Positions 18,481 through 31,212 of a stretch of DNA of 64,000 nucleotides are shown here, in pieces (the stretch's first letter is position 1; each line of letters starts with the position of its first letter). A model generated the notes under the pieces. The model was given only the letters and a program-made list of their open reading frames with translations. It was not told the origin of the DNA and searched no databases. The DNA is from Engraulis encrasicolus (taxonomy: Eukaryota; Chordata; Actinopteri; Clupeiformes; Engraulidae): contig NC_085875.1 in the NCBI RefSeq assembly GCF_034702125.1, forward strand, positions 48,769,754 to 48,833,753. Reading direction: 5' to 3'. Position numbers and translations under genes: made by a program.

Positions 18481-21400
18481 ACACGGGTCAGTCGAGTCCC
18501 TTATCTCTAGGACAAGTCTCGCAGTTTATTGGTGTGGAGGAATGGTTGATTTTTTTTAAAATGGCCGAAACGAATTTCACTTCATTCCTCAACTTGATTC
18601 CACTCTGGTATGGGGCTGGTGCTGTGGCCGCCCATCACCAAGATTTGTTTTGGTTACGCACCATGTCATCGCTTGTTGGTATGGAGAAATAGTAGAATAG
18701 AAGTATTTTTTTTAAATGCCAAAGATTGTTGTGGTAACATGTGATGTCATTTCTTATTGTCATGGAGAATGTTATGAAAGAATGCACATCTGCGTGATTG
18801 CAGTAGAACTACTCTGACGCGCAATCAGTGGAACGAGAGCGCATCTTACCGAAGTCGAGGCGTTCCCGTTACCATGGTGGTGTGTTGTGTAAACACGCAT
18901 AGTTACCCATCACTGGGCATCGATAAATGTTTTTAAACAACACATCGAGGCAACAAATGTATATCTCCCCCACATCAAGCCGGATAAATACAAGTTCAGA
19001 AATTTAAACGGATACATTTGGCGTTTCCACATGCAGCTTGTAGAACGATAGCGCATTTCATCAAGATCAAGAACACGAAGTCCTTTAAAAAGTCATGTTG
19101 ATGTTTTGTACTGAGGCGCGACTATACTCACCTGCCCGTCGTCGGCAAGGCGTATTTTTGGTAACTCACGAGATCACGACTCTTTGGTATGGAGAAATGC
19201 AACAATATTGTGCAAGAATAGGCCCATACAGTGGCACATTGAGTTGAAGAATTGGTCTGTTGTCCACGATCTCAACCTTTTGGCAAAGCATTTCCTTGCG
19301 CGACAGTGTTGGAGACGGCCAACCAACATTTCATATTTCTGCGCCCTGCCTGGAATGAGCCATTTCCCCCAGTCTTCCTGATACCAATGCACCATGAGTT
19401 TGCCTTTTTAAAAATTAAATTGTGGTTTTCAACTGAGGCTGTTCGTAGGCCTGCCCTTGACAAGCCAACGAACTTCCTGAAATCAATTCCATTCCGATGA
19501 GGTTCGAGCGCAGCTAGGCAAGGCCTGGCCGTCACCAAGACCAATTTCAGTTACGCACGATGTCGTCGCTTATTGGTGTGGAGGAATGGTTTTTTTTTGT
19601 GTTTTTTTTTAAATGGCCGAAACGAATTTCACTTCATTCCTCAACTTGATTCCACTCTGGTGTGGGGCTGGTGCTGTGGCCTGCCCATCACCAAGATTTG
19701 TTTTGGTTACGCACCATGTCATCGCTTGTTGGTATGGAGAAATAGTAGAATAGAAGTATTTTTTTTAAATGCCAAAGATTGTTGTGGTAACATGTGATGT
19801 CATTTCTCATTGTCATGGAGAATGTTATGAAAGAATGCACATCTGCATGATTAGAGTAGAACTACTCTGACGCGCAATCAGTGGAACGAGAGCGCATCTT
19901 ACCGAAGCCGACGCGTTCCCGTTACCATGATGGTTTGTTGTGGCAACGCATAGTTACCCATCACTGGGCATCGATAAATGTTTTTAAAGAACACAACGAG
20001 GCAACACATTTATATCTCCCCCACATCAAGCCGGATAAATACAAGTTCAGAAATTTGAACGGATACATTTGGCGTTTCCGCATGCAGCTTGTAGAACGAT
20101 AGCGCATTTCATCAAGATCAAGAACACGAAGTCCTTTAAAAAGTCTTGTTGATGTTTTGAACTGAGACGCGACTATACTCACCTGCCCGTCGTCAGCAAG
20201 GCGTATTTTTGGTAACTCACGAGATCATGACTCTTTAGTATGGAAAAATGTAACAATATTGTGCAAGAATAGGCCCATACAGTGGCACATTGAGTTGAAG
20301 AATTGGTCTGTTGCCCACGATCTCAACCTTTTGGCAAAGCATTTCCTTGCGCGACAGTGTTGGAGACGGCCAACCAACATTTCATATTTCTGCGCCCTGC
20401 CTGGAATGAGCCATTTCCCCCAGTCTTCCTGATACCAATGCACCATGAGTTTGCCTTTTTAAAAATTAAATTGTGGTTTTCAACTGAGGCTGTTCGTAGG
20501 CCTGCCCTTGACAAGCCAACGAACTTCCTGAAATCAATTGCATTCCGATGAGGTTCGAGCGCCGCTAGGCAAGGCCTGGCCGTCACCAAGACCAATTTCA
20601 GTTACGCACGATGTCGTCGCTTATTGGTGTGGAGGAATGGTTGTTTTTTTTTTTTAAATGGCCGAAACGAATTTCACTTCATTCCTCAACTTGATTCCAC
20701 TCTGGTGTGGGGCTGGTGCTGTGGCCTGCCCATCACCAAGATTTGTTTTGGTTACGCACCATGTCATCGCTTGTTGGTATGGAGAAATAGTAGAATAGAA
20801 GTATTTTTTTAAATGCCAAAGATTGTTGTGGTAACATGTGATGTCATTTCTCATTGTCATGGAGAATGTTATGAAAGAATGCACATCTGCGTGATTGCAG
20901 TAGAACTACTCTGACGCGCAATCAGTGGAACGAGAGCGCATCTTACCGAAGCCGACGCGTTCCCGTTACCATGATTGTTTGTTGTGGCAACATGCATAGT
21001 TACCCATCATTGGGCATCGATAAATGTTTTTAAACAACACATCGAGGAAACAAATGTATATCTCCCCCACATCAAGCCGGATAAATACAAGTTCAGAAAT
21101 TTAAACGGATACATTTGGCGTTTCCACATGCAGCTTGTAGAACGATAGCGCATTTCATCAAGATCAAGAACACGAAGTCCTTTAAAAAGTCATGTTGATG
21201 TTTTGTACTGAGACGCGACTATACTCACCTGCCCGTCGTCGGCAAGGCGTATTTTTGGTAACTCACGAGATCACGACTCTTTGGTATGGAGAAATGCAAC
21301 AATATTGTGCAAGAATAGGCCCATACAGTGGCACATTGAGTTGAAGAATTGGTCTGTTGCCCACGATCTCAACCTTTTGGCAAAGCATTTCCTTGCGCGA

Positions 21401-22333
21401 CAGTGTTGGAGATGGCCACCCAACATTTCATATTTCTGCGCCCTTTCTGGAATTAGCCATTTCCCCCAGTCTTCCTGATACCAATGCACCATGAGTTTGC
21501 CTTTTTAAAAATTAAATTGTGGTTTTCAACTGAGGCTGTTCGTAGGCCTGCCCTTGACAAGCCAACGAACTTCCTGAAATCAATTCCATTCCGATGGGGT
21601 TCGAGCGCCGCTGGGCAAGGCCTGGCCGTCACCAAGACCAATTTCAGTTACGCACGATGTCGTCGCTTATTGGTGTGGAGGAATGGTTGATTTTTTTTTT
21701 TTTAATGGCCGAAACGAATTTCACTTAATTCCTCAACTTGATTCAACTCTAGTGTGGGTCCGGTGCCACGGACTGCCCATCACCAATATTTGTTTTGATG
21801 TCATCGCTTGCTGGTACGGGGAAATAGTAGAATATATGTATTTGAAATGCCAAAGATTGTTGTGGTAACATGTGATGTCATTTCTCATTGTCATGGAGAA
21901 TGTTATGAAAGAATGCACATCTGCGTGATTAGAGTAGAACTACTCTGACGCGCAATCAGTGGAACGAGAGCGCATCTTACCGAAGCCGACGCGTTCGCGT
22001 TACCATGATGGTTTGTTGTGGCAACGCATAGTTACCCATCACTGGGCATCGATAAATGTTTTTAAACAACACATCGAGGCAACAAATTTATATCTCCCCC
22101 ACATCAAGCCGGATAAATACAAGTTCAGAAATTTAAACGGATACATTTGGCGTTTCCACATGCAGCTTGTAGAACGATAGCGCATTTCATCAAGATCAAG
22201 AACACGAAGTCCTTTAAAAAGTCATGTTGATGTTTTTTACTGATGCGCGACTATACTCACCTGCCCGTCGTCGGCAAGGCGTATTTTTGGTAACTCACGA
22301 GATCACGACTCTTTGGTATGGAGAAATGCAACA

Positions 22334-22456
22334 GTGTTATCAGTCCTCATGCCTCTACAGCATAAGACATATCTGAGTCAGAATTGAATATCCATTTTGG
22401 CCATTGTGGTAAAACTGGCTTATAACGGAAGACTAAAAATGTTGTCACGGGCTTCA
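22334..22456. repeat. ~120-bp insertion in one satellite monomer
   Basis: Between gaaatgcaaca and atattgtgcaag the monomer carries unrelated sequence starting gtgttatcagtcctcatgc. No TIR or clear TSD; origin unknown. Confidence 0.6.
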
Positions 22457-23960
22457 TAATATTGTGCAAGAATAGGCCCATACAGTGGCACATTGAGTTG
22501 AAGAATTTGTCTGTTGCCCACGACGATCTCAACCTTTTGGCAAAGCATTTCCTTGCACGACAGTGTTGGAGACGACCAACCAACATTTCATATCTGTGCG
22601 CCCGGTCTGGAATTAACCATTTCCCACAGTCTTCCTGATACCAATGCACCATGAGTTTGCCTTTAAATTGTGGTTTTCAACTGAGGCTGTTCGTAGGCCT
22701 GCCCTTGACAAGCCAACGAGCTTCTTCAAATCGATTCCATTCCGATGAGGTTCGAGCGCCGCTAGGCAAGGCCTGGCCGTCACCAAGACCAATTTCAGTT
22801 ACGCACGACGTCGTAGCTTATTGGTGTGGAGGAATGGTTGATTTTTTTTAAAATGGCCGAAACGAATTTCACTTCATTCCTCAACTTGATTCCACTCTGG
22901 TGTGGGGCTGGTGCTGTGGCCTGCCCATCACCAAGATTTGTTTTGGTTACGCACCATGTCATCGCTTGTTGGTATGGAGAAATAGTAGAATAGAAGTATT
23001 TTTTAAAATGCCAAAGATTGTTGTGGTAACATGTGATGTAATTTATCATTGCCATGGAGAATGTTATGAAAGAATGCACATCTGCGTGATTGCAGTAGAA
23101 CTACTGAACATGACGCGCAATCAGTGGAACGAGAGCGCATCTTACCGAAGCCGACGCGTTCCCGTTACCATGATGGTTTGTTGTGGAAACACGCATAGTT
23201 ACCCATCACTGGGCATCGATAAATGTTTTTAAACAACACATCGAGGCAACAAATTTATATCTCCCCCACATCAAGCCGGATAAATACAAGTTCAGAAATT
23301 TAAACGGATACATTTGGCGGTTCCGCATGCAGCTTGTAGAACGATAGCGCATTTCATCAAGATCAAGAACACGAAGTCCTTTAAAAAGTCATGTTGATGT
23401 TTTGTACTGAGACGCGACTATACCCAGTCTAGCGCCGCTGGGCAAGACCTGGTCTTCACCTAGACTAATTTTAGTTACGCACGATGTCATCGCTTATTGG
23501 TGTGGATGAATGATTGTTTTTTTTTTTTTTTTAATGGCCACAACGAATTTCACTTCATTCCTCAACTCGATTCAACTCTCGATGTCGTCGCTCATTGTTG
23601 TGGAGTAATGGTTGATTTCTCTTAAATGGCCGCAAAGAATTTCACTTCATTCCTCAATTTGATTCCACCCTGGTATGAGGCTGGTGCCGTGGCCTACCCA
23701 TCACCAAGATTTGTTTTGGTTACGCACCATGTCATCGCTTGTTGGTATGGAGAAATAGTAGAATAGAAGTATTTTTCAAAATGCCAACGTTTGTTGTGGT
23801 AAACTGTGATGTCATTTCTCATTGCCATGGAGAATGTTATGAAAGAATGCACATCTGCGTGATTGCAGTAGAACTACTGAACATGACGCGCAATCAGTGG
23901 AACGAGAGCGCATCTAACAACAGAGTTGCGCAAACCAGGGACCAGGAAGTCGGTTGGTGA

Positions 23961-24298
23961 TGTATTCGCGTAGATTAAAATGTTTCATAACAGTAAACTT
24001 CTGTTCGTTGGAAACTAACACAGAACCATCACATACCAAACAAAGATTAAGTACAAACAAATTACATTACCTTTACCACATTTTCTGTGTTCTACCGCCA
24101 CCTCCTGGAACTAAGTAACTTCTAATAGAACTAAAGTCAATGGGGATTTCCATGTTAACGCTCCGTGAGGCTCCATGAGAGCCGCCATTGCTGTGGAAAG
24201 ATTGGTCCATAGAGGTCTATGGGAGTGGCGTAACTCTGATATTAGATGGCTCTGAGTGGAACGAGAGCGCATCTTACCGAAGCCGACGCGTTCCCGTT
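23961..24298. other. Non-satellite sequence followed by a satellite fragment
   Basis: Unrelated sequence with no gene to about 24245, then a 50-bp satellite piece (tggaacgagagcgcatctta, then cgacgcgttcccgtt). This marks the edge of the array. Confidence 0.5.
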
Positions 24299-24838
24299 AG
24301 TAAAAGCATACGACTTCATTGCGAGCGTCGACGTTGCGCAACGGACGTCAGCGAGAACTTGTTGTCACGATGTGGGTGTTATTAAATACAGCGCATTTAA
24401 AGTCGGCCACAAATATGAACGAGACGATGAGCTCGCACCGGTTTGCTCTACTAACACACCACGTGTGATGAGTGGGGGGACAGGCAGTGAGGAGGAGCTG
24501 AAGTGGGGACCTGCGCAAACTTGTGTAGAGGTGTGAGACAAGACCCATATACACACGTGAGTGAGTTGTTGACCAACCAGTTCATGGACGCGTGACCTCG
24601 GAGGCAGTCCGTCGACAAGCGTTGAAGGGGATAAGCAACTGCAGAGGTTGCAAGATCTGACTGCAGCCGCATTCATCCCGCGATAGTTTTACACCATGTG
24701 ACATGTCACCTCGTCAACGCAACGTCGACGAAATTTCGAAGTTTGACAGGAAATCTAACCGTCATGCAGCATTTTCCATCCAGGGTGCATTGCTGTGTAA
24801 ATGCGCATGCATGCGTTAACACATCTCGATCGCACCTA
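24299..24838 (+). repeat. ~540-bp dispersed repeat (copy 1)
   Basis: Inserted in satellite sequence (flanks cgttcccgtt and atgatggtttgttg). It runs from agtaaaagcatacgacttc to gatcgcaccta. An inverted, slightly diverged copy of the same length lies at 60847-61387. No coding function recognised. Confidence 0.75.
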
Positions 24839-24840
24839 CT

Positions 24841-25012
24841 ATGATGGTTTGTTGCGGAAACACGCATAGTTACCCATCACTGGGCATCGATAAACAACAC
24901 ATCGAGGCAACACATTTATATCTCCTCCACCTCAAGCCGAAAAAATACAAGTTCAGAAATTTAAACGGATACATTTGGCGTTTCCACATGCAGCTTGTAG
25001 AACGACATAGAA
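24841..25012. repeat. Terminal fragment of the satellite
   Basis: Continues the monomer (atgatggtttgttgcggaaa to catgcagcttgtagaacgac), then diverges. This is the right edge of the array. Confidence 0.8.
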
Positions 25013-25174
25013 CTAATACAATGTATTATTTCTGTAACCCTAAAAGGTTGATTATCAGTTATAAGACACTCCAGTTCAGACGAGGCGAGGAGACACGGGT
25101 TACAGTTCGAGTTGAATGTTTATTTCGGCTGACCACAACACTTTCATCTCAAAACAATCGCTGAGGTAAAAACT

Positions 25175-25196
25175 GACCTGCCGGTTCCGGCAGGTC
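25175..25196. other. Perfect GC-rich hairpin, 10-bp stem and 2-nt loop
   Basis: The arms gacctgccgg and ccggcaggtc are separated by tt. It lies in unique-looking sequence next to the satellite edge. Function unknown. Confidence 0.6.
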
Positions 25197-25984
25197 CCCC
25201 TTTGTAAACGTCCCTGTCGGCGCCTTACCTGTCGCTTCTGCCTTATCTGTCGCTCTTGTCACCTGATTGGCTGAAATGAACGATCCATGTTTTAGATCTG
25301 CTTACCTTGATCCCCACAGATACCACGCAAAACGCTAAAATACGAGGGAATGCACTCACTGACTGAATATTGCTACTATGACAGACCGAGTGACTGGATT
25401 ACATTAACTTGCTTTTCGTTTTTACCTGGTAACAATTATATAATAATTATATTCTCTATAACATAACAAGGTTAAAATGCAACTAAGTAGAAGCTTGCAG
25501 TATTGGCAGGCAGTAGCCTATTTGAACAGTCTCAGCCATGCAACTGAGAAGAGGTTGAATATGCTACACAAAGATTATAAAAGAAAACTACCCCCCCCCC
25601 CCACGTACTACAATATCTAGAGCCAAATAATAGGGACACCAGTGTTTTATTTCACCTTTATTTTGGAATTCCCAGATGCCATTTTAAATCATCTGAAATA
25701 ACTTACAGTATTAAGTAATGTGCCATATTTAAACGTATACACTGCATACCCCTAGACACACAGTATACTTGAATAAAAATAACATTTTGTTAAACAGGTG
25801 CATGATGGGTGTAATGGGGGCAGGCGTTTGTTTACATTTCAAAAAAACATCTTCATTTATTCCCAATAACATTCAAAAGGTTATGCAACATCAGCAGACA
25901 ACTAGCAAACAGACAGTGATACCTTTTGGGATAGTATTTGGATTAGGCCTATGTTAAGGAGGTTTTTAATGCAATCAAAGTCTG
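25197..25984. other. No gene seen
   Basis: A/T-rich intergenic sequence with a poly-C run near 25590. Confidence 0.5.
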
Positions 25985-26105
25985 CCCCCATTAGAATAGC
26001 TCAGATCTCAGAAAGAGCTGAGTCAAAAAATGCCAGCATCACCGGGTACTGACAAGTCAAGGGTAGCATGAGCTATACAACAGGATATTGAAATTGGCAG
26101 AAGCT
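25985..26105. repeat. Dispersed repeat, empty-site relative of 3815-4210
   Basis: ttagaatagctcagatctcagaaag..gtactgacaagtcaaggg..ttgaaattgg matches the two flanks of the element at 3880-4163 without the insertion. Confidence 0.6.
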
Positions 26106-27002
26106 ATCTTTTAAGAGGCACATGGTTGAGTAATCCAGTGCCACTTTGATGTTATGGGCATTCTAATTTACCAGAAATCACCAGACATAACCTTCCATTC
26201 ATTTTCAATGTTTTTTTTTCTGGTGAGTTAGAATGTCCATACCACCAAAGCACCAAAACGTGGTATGGAAATCTATGGGACATAATGAAGAGGGAAGTGT
26301 GGGTGACCAGATCACAAAAAAACAGCTGGCATCAAAGCATCAAGGATATCTGTGCTTCTATAACCCTGATGCAATGCCACTGCCCATTGACTTCAATGGT
26401 GCGACACCTTCCATTCTGACACACATTGAGACACACTGCCATGCAAAGCAAGTAAGAGTGTGGGGAGATATAATCACAAATAGTAGCTACATTCCTGTCC
26501 TGATGCATCTGCCAGATGGCAATCTAGCAAAGAACTTGTGCCGAGGGTGCAGTAACACATGGAGAACCATGATGTGATGCAGTATGTAATGGTTTATTAG
26601 CAGTTTTGTGGTTGTAGTGTCTTCTACAGGGTTCACAGGAAGTGTAGATTTTGCAGAGGTGTTGGTGGCCCATGACTGGTCCTGGATGGTGCACCACCTT
26701 CACCGAATCTCCCCTGATGCTGATGAGTTGGACATGCTGGAAATGTCATCTAAAGTTTGGCAAAGAGAGAAAATTAGAGGAGAGTGCATGCGTGCGTGTG
26801 TGTGTGTGTGTGTGTGTGTTATTAACCCATTTTAGCCTGATGCTGCACACACGATGCATTGTCCAAGGCGCCTGAAGTGACATGGGTGCATTCCAATATG
26901 CAGACTCCTGTCCATTTTCATGCAAGATGATGGTCTTGGATTTTAAATGCAACTAATTTCACGTTTTTATGTGCCTCAGAGGCTGAGCAAGTTAGGTTTT
27001 TA
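26106..27002. other. No gene confirmed; (TG)n at 26797-26819
   Basis: A 114-codon frame (26233-26577) exists but has no recognisable domain, splice context or codon bias, so it is not called. A TG microsatellite lies at 26797-26819. Confidence 0.5.
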
Positions 27003-27733
27003 CCGCCCCTGGCAAAAAGTATGGAATCACCTGTCGTGGAGGATGTTCATTCAGTCATTTTTATTTTTAAGAAATATGATGGATCACAGACCCGACTCAG
27101 AACTGAACTCATTTCAAAGGGCAACTGTCTGGCCTTAAGAAACACCAAAAGAAATCATGAAAAGTAATTCCGTTAGTAAGAAAGAGTTACTTTTTTTAGA
27201 GCATGCATAGGGGAAAAAAATATGGAATCACTCAGCTCTGAGGAAAAAAAATATGGAATCATGAAAAACAAACACACAAACAAGCACTTCAAAAACGTTT
27301 TCTGGATTTTGGAACAACGTACAGCCTTGGAGTAATAGTATTAATGAGAAAAAAAACGGTATCCTTCATCAATTTGGCTTCAAATGTCTCTGATTACAGT
27401 GACAGAACATCTTTACAGGTTGGGACCTTACCATTGACCATTTAAAAGTGATACTGTCCCATTTTTTGAAATAAACTCATATTACACATCCCCTTGAGTT
27501 AAATAACTGACGTTTACCTTTCTCCTGTACTTTCAACCGTTCTTTGAGAACGGCAGTGCAAATTTTACCTCCGAGCTAGCAGTTAACATGGACTCCTATG
27601 AGACCAGTTAGCCGCCAGCTGAAATGAGTTCAGTTCTGAGTCGGGTCTGTGATCCATCATATTTCTAAAAAATAAAAACGACTGAATGAACATCCTCCAC
27701 GACAGGTGATTCCATACTTTTTGCCAGGGGCTG
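27003..27733. mobile_element. Non-autonomous Tc1/mariner-type element with ~113-bp TIRs
   Basis: The arms 27003-27115 and 27620-27733 are inverted copies (CGCCCCTGGCAAAAAGTATG at the left). TA dinucleotides lie at 27001-27002 and 27734-27735. No transposase frame. The interior repeats tatggaatcac. Confidence 0.8.
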
Positions 27734-28003
27734 TATATGGGTTGTAATAACCAACCTACCGTAGAGCACATTTGTTGTCAAGTGTAGAAGCCTGGCAAAT
27801 AAAGACAGGAATAAGTCGGTCTCAGTATCACTGTGCAACTACATTCACAATGTAATATGTTGGTTTAGTTGAATTCTGTCCATCAGAATTTAATAGTATG
27901 GTTTACATTTAGGCATACAACTTTCACAATGCCATATTAGTTACATTTAGCTAGCTAGTGTCCTATTTGGTAAGGACATGTACAAGTGATGTAGGCTGTT
28001 CAG

Positions 28004-28232
28004 CAGGGGTGGGCAACTTTCATTATAAGGTGGGCCAACATTTTTAATTACCACAATCAGTGGGCCACATCACCACGCACTTACAAAAGGATACTTCACT
28101 TTTCTTTATTTATACCTGAATGCTTACACTATTGATTTATAGGGGGTTAAAAACTGTCCTTTTTCTCTTTTTTTAAAAAAAGTGAGAAGTTGGGCTGCAT
28201 GTGGCGCCCGAGCCTCCAGTTGCCCATCCCTG
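28004..28232. mobile_element. hAT MITE (229 bp)
   Basis: Termini CAGGGGTGGGCAACTTTC...CAGTTGCCCATCCCTG. TSD ctgttcag/ctgtacag (7 of 8) at 27996-28003 and 28233-28240. Confidence 0.8.
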
Positions 28233-28240
28233 CTGTACAG

Positions 28241-29130
28241 TATGCTAACAGAAAGAAAGAAATAATGGTCTATATAAAAACTGGTTAAAATAGGTACAGT
28301 GCAGCATAAACAGGGTTGAGGGGGTGGTATATTTTATTTCGTTGTACCTACCGAGTAGTTTAGCCAATGTCTGTGTGACACGTTCATGCTGCCACCTCCA
28401 CAGCATCCTCTTCACAACCGCAGGGGCAAAACACCTGAAAACATAATAATGTAATCCTTTTTCAGTCCAAGATATAGACTAGAAAATGAGTGACAGCATC
28501 ACAATCAGGTATGCAAGTGTAGTGGACCCCCCATTTTTGGCTTTTTGTTATTCCCATATTCTCACTCCCTGTCTTTTTGTTGTCCTGTCAGAGGTTGTCT
28601 TTTAGTTTAATTATGCTGTTGCACGTTTTCGCCAATAGATGGCATCATAGGACCAGCAATGAGTGCAGAGACCCTCTCTGGTGCAGTAGCCAGTGACTTC
28701 TGTCACATAAAGAACGAAACGTGGAAGTGACAGACTTTGTTATGATACAGAAGTAGGCCAGTGACAATGGCCTCAAAATTTGGAGACACCCCAACCGGAG
28801 GTAGAACAAAACCCAAGAGAAGTCACATTTTGGGTGCTTTTTTTGTTTGGAGGTGCATATGAAAATGTGTAAAATTTTTAGGCTTAGCATTAAAATCACT
28901 TTGGCCAAGAATCATTTTCATGTATGGGACACCCTAGAGGTGAGGAAAAACATTATTGGGTTGGGGTATCTCGAAAACGAAGGCCTTTTTGGGCCCATTG
29001 TCACTAGCCTAAAGGCAGCGGTGTCAGCTGTACAGTTATGCTGAGGAAAATGTAAATAAACAACGAACTCAGCAAAACTCTACACACTTGAGGACCTTAT
29101 TCATTAAGTGTGCAACATAAGCATTCACGC
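28241..29130. other. No gene seen
   Basis: Intergenic sequence. Frames of about 87 and 65 codons near 28645-29044 overlap antisense and show no domain. Confidence 0.5.
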
Positions 29131-29139
29131 AATAATGCC

Positions 29140-29400
29140 ACCAGGGGCCGGATTCACAAAGCTTTCTTAAGAACTAAATAGTTCTTAACTGTCACTTTTC
29201 TGACTTAAGACAAAAGTTAAGAAGATTCCATATTCACAAACAGAATTCTTAAGTTGTTTCTTAACTTTCTTCCTAAGATTTTCCCCTAAGAAAAAAGTTA
29301 AGAATATTGAGATTCTTGAAGACTATTTTCTTGAGATTTGTCTTAGTTTTCTTCTCAAATTTAAGACAACCCTACACCCTGTCTTAACAGTCACATTTTA
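29140..29400. repeat. Possible degenerate MITE rich in TCTTAAGAA motifs
   Basis: Begins ggggccggattcacaaagc and contains several inverted ttcttaagaact / gttcttaact motifs, resembling fish MITEs. The right end was not located. Confidence 0.4.
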
Positions 29401-29625
29401 TTTATTTGAACCCAATTTCACAAAACGGAATTCCAAAAAATATTTCATTCAATGTAACTTTTAGTGGCTTTATCTTAAGCCTATTGAATGTAGTCAGTTT
29501 GTTCAACTAAAATATTAAGATAGCCTAGGCCTACATTTTATATAGGCTCTATTATACAAAAGGTATATTGTATTACTGTAAATGCAACAATAATAATATA
29601 TTAATTAAATGTTATTAATGTATTT

Positions 29626-29626
<1 letters not shown>

Positions 29627-29676
<50 letters not shown>

Positions 29677-29760
29677 GCTATTATTATTATAGTAGGCCTA
29701 GTAGTAGTAGTAGTAGGCCTAGTAGTAGGCCTAGTAGTAGTAGTAGTAGTAGTAGTATCA
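29627..29760. repeat. (ATT)n and (TAG)n microsatellites
   Basis: A long attatt run to about 29692, then gtagtag runs interspersed with taggcctag. Confidence 0.95.
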
Positions 29761-30235
29761 TCACAACAATAATACTTTTATACTTTAATTATGTTGTAGT
29801 AATAATGATGATAATGTATTAAATTATGTTTAGGAGCAAGCAGTTTTTTTTCTAGGCCTACATAGTGTTTGGAGTAGGTAGAATCCTGTTGATTGCCATG
29901 GCAACTAAAAAGCATTATTCTAAAAAGTTCTTAAGTGAGGAAGAAATGAATAGTGCGTTCATGTGGTCTCGTAATTCTCGTAAATACCAAACACCGACAT
30001 TCGAAGCACACATGAACGCCACCGCTTCTGGTATTTACCACTGGACAACTCGTAGAAAATTTTAAGAAACGAGTTTACGAGATGATGACGCACACAACAG
30101 CTGGCTCTACTCTCGCCATGGCAACCGCTAAGTTGAAATACTCAAAAACCTTCAGTATGTTTAGACAGTCATGGTAAATGACAGTGTCAGAAAATATACA
30201 GCATTTTTACCTTTGACTTAAGCCATTCCAATAAC
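29761..30235. other. No gene seen
   Basis: A/T-rich intergenic sequence. Confidence 0.5.
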
Positions 30236-31208
30236 GGGAGACCGAGGTAAGGTGAGCCACGGGGTAAGGTGAGCCACCCCCTTTTTCTCAAAAAAGGTGA
30301 ATAGGCTACATTTTAACATGTCACCACATTCTAAGGTGGTGGAAATCCTTTTCTAACACCTGTGAAAAAGTGAAGCATGCACCAAATTTGGCAAGAGAGA
30401 TATTTGTGAAAATTTGTTATTTTGCTCTTTAAGTGAATTCCATGTAGGCTATATTCAAAACATGGATGATTTAGAGAAAACAAAAATAGAACAATTTCTG
30501 GTCTCATCATGTCTTAAATGTTACGTAATAAGCTACTATATGAGTGATATTTTAAGTCTTTTTGCACTTTTATGATAATTTTATGAGCATTATTTACATA
30601 ACTTTGGCATCGGGGTAAGGTGAACCTTTCGAGATGGGGTAAGATGAGCCGCTAGGCTAATGGTTGAACACCATGTTATGATATTTCAGTGTAGCCAGAT
30701 AATTTCTTTCATATCATACCCAGGTGAGTAGAGATTAATGACTTTATGCATGTCCCAGCCAATTCAAACAATAATATTAACTTTTTTCTCCATTGCACTG
30801 CATTGTTCGCCATATGTATTCAAACAAAGCTGTAAGGGCCCACAATATGTATTTTTTGGCATAGTTCTGTTGCTTTAGTTGTTTTATTTCCTAGATTAAT
30901 TAGTTACATTTGTTATAATAAATACAAGTTGTTTAGCTGAGATTTTTGCCTGGGCTCAATTTACCCCAAGCAGTGGCTCACCTTACCCCGTAGGCCTACA
31001 CGGGGTAAGATGAGCCACCTGAACAAATATTTTTAAAAGACAATATCATTTTAACCATGACAGTTTATCAATTAGCTTTTGCTCTAATAGTAGGCCTATC
31101 AGGACACTTTGAAATTAGGTATGATGTGAAAATGTTAACCAAACACGCCTTCATCGCTTAGCTGTGACGAAAAATGTAAAAAGTGGCTCATCTTACCCCG
31201 GTCTCCCC
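30236..31208. mobile_element. 973-bp DNA element with GGGAGACC termini and 4-bp TSD
   Basis: The left end GGGAGACCGAGGTAAGGTGA is inverted at the right end (TCATCTTACCCCGGTCTCCC). taac flanks both sides (30232-30235, 31209-31212). The motif ggggtaag(g/a)tgagcc recurs inside (30263, 30609, 30637) and as a palindrome near 30964-31016. Superfamily not assigned; no coding frame. Confidence 0.7.
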
Positions 31209-31212
31209 TAAC

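Larger units (their letters stand above)
15386..18522 (-). mobile_element. R2-group (restriction-like endonuclease) LINE fragments in head-to-tail order inside the satellite
   Basis: On the - strand the order is: C-terminal CCHC plus endonuclease region (18480-17344), a 3'-UTR-like gap (17343-16981), N-terminal zinc finger (16980-16549), then linker and N-terminal half of the RT (16506-15386). A single R2-type LINE runs zinc finger, RT, CCHC, endonuclease, so this is the end of one copy joined to the start of the next. The insert replaces about 695 bp of satellite between cgttacc at 15384 and ttattggtgtggagg at 18523. No TSD was seen. Confidence 0.8.
9838..23960. repeat. Satellite array, ~1.04-kb monomer in 2.08-kb higher-order units
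   Basis: The landmark tggcacattgagttgaag recurs at 10537, 11579, 12618, 13660, 14701, 19232, 20283, 21329 and 22486, a spacing of 1039-1051 bp apart from the LINE-interrupted gap and the last interval, which holds a 120-bp insert. Two monomer types alternate. Type A has gattgtttgttgtggcaaca and aaacaacacatcgagg (about 11220, 13300, 20970); type B has gatggtttgttgtggcaacg and aaagaacacaacgagg (about 12262, 14346, 19926). The first monomer (9838-10500) and last parts (23420-23960, 24841-25012) are diverged or rearranged. Reading frames inside are recurrent copies of the same non-coding sequence on both strands. Confidence 0.95.

Noticed and set aside
9838..23960. CRISPR-like array
   Set aside because: The repeats are about 1 kb with no spacer structure, in a vertebrate genome.
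26233..26577. 114-codon frame
   Set aside because: No recognisable domain, no splice or promoter context, and its surroundings are repeats.
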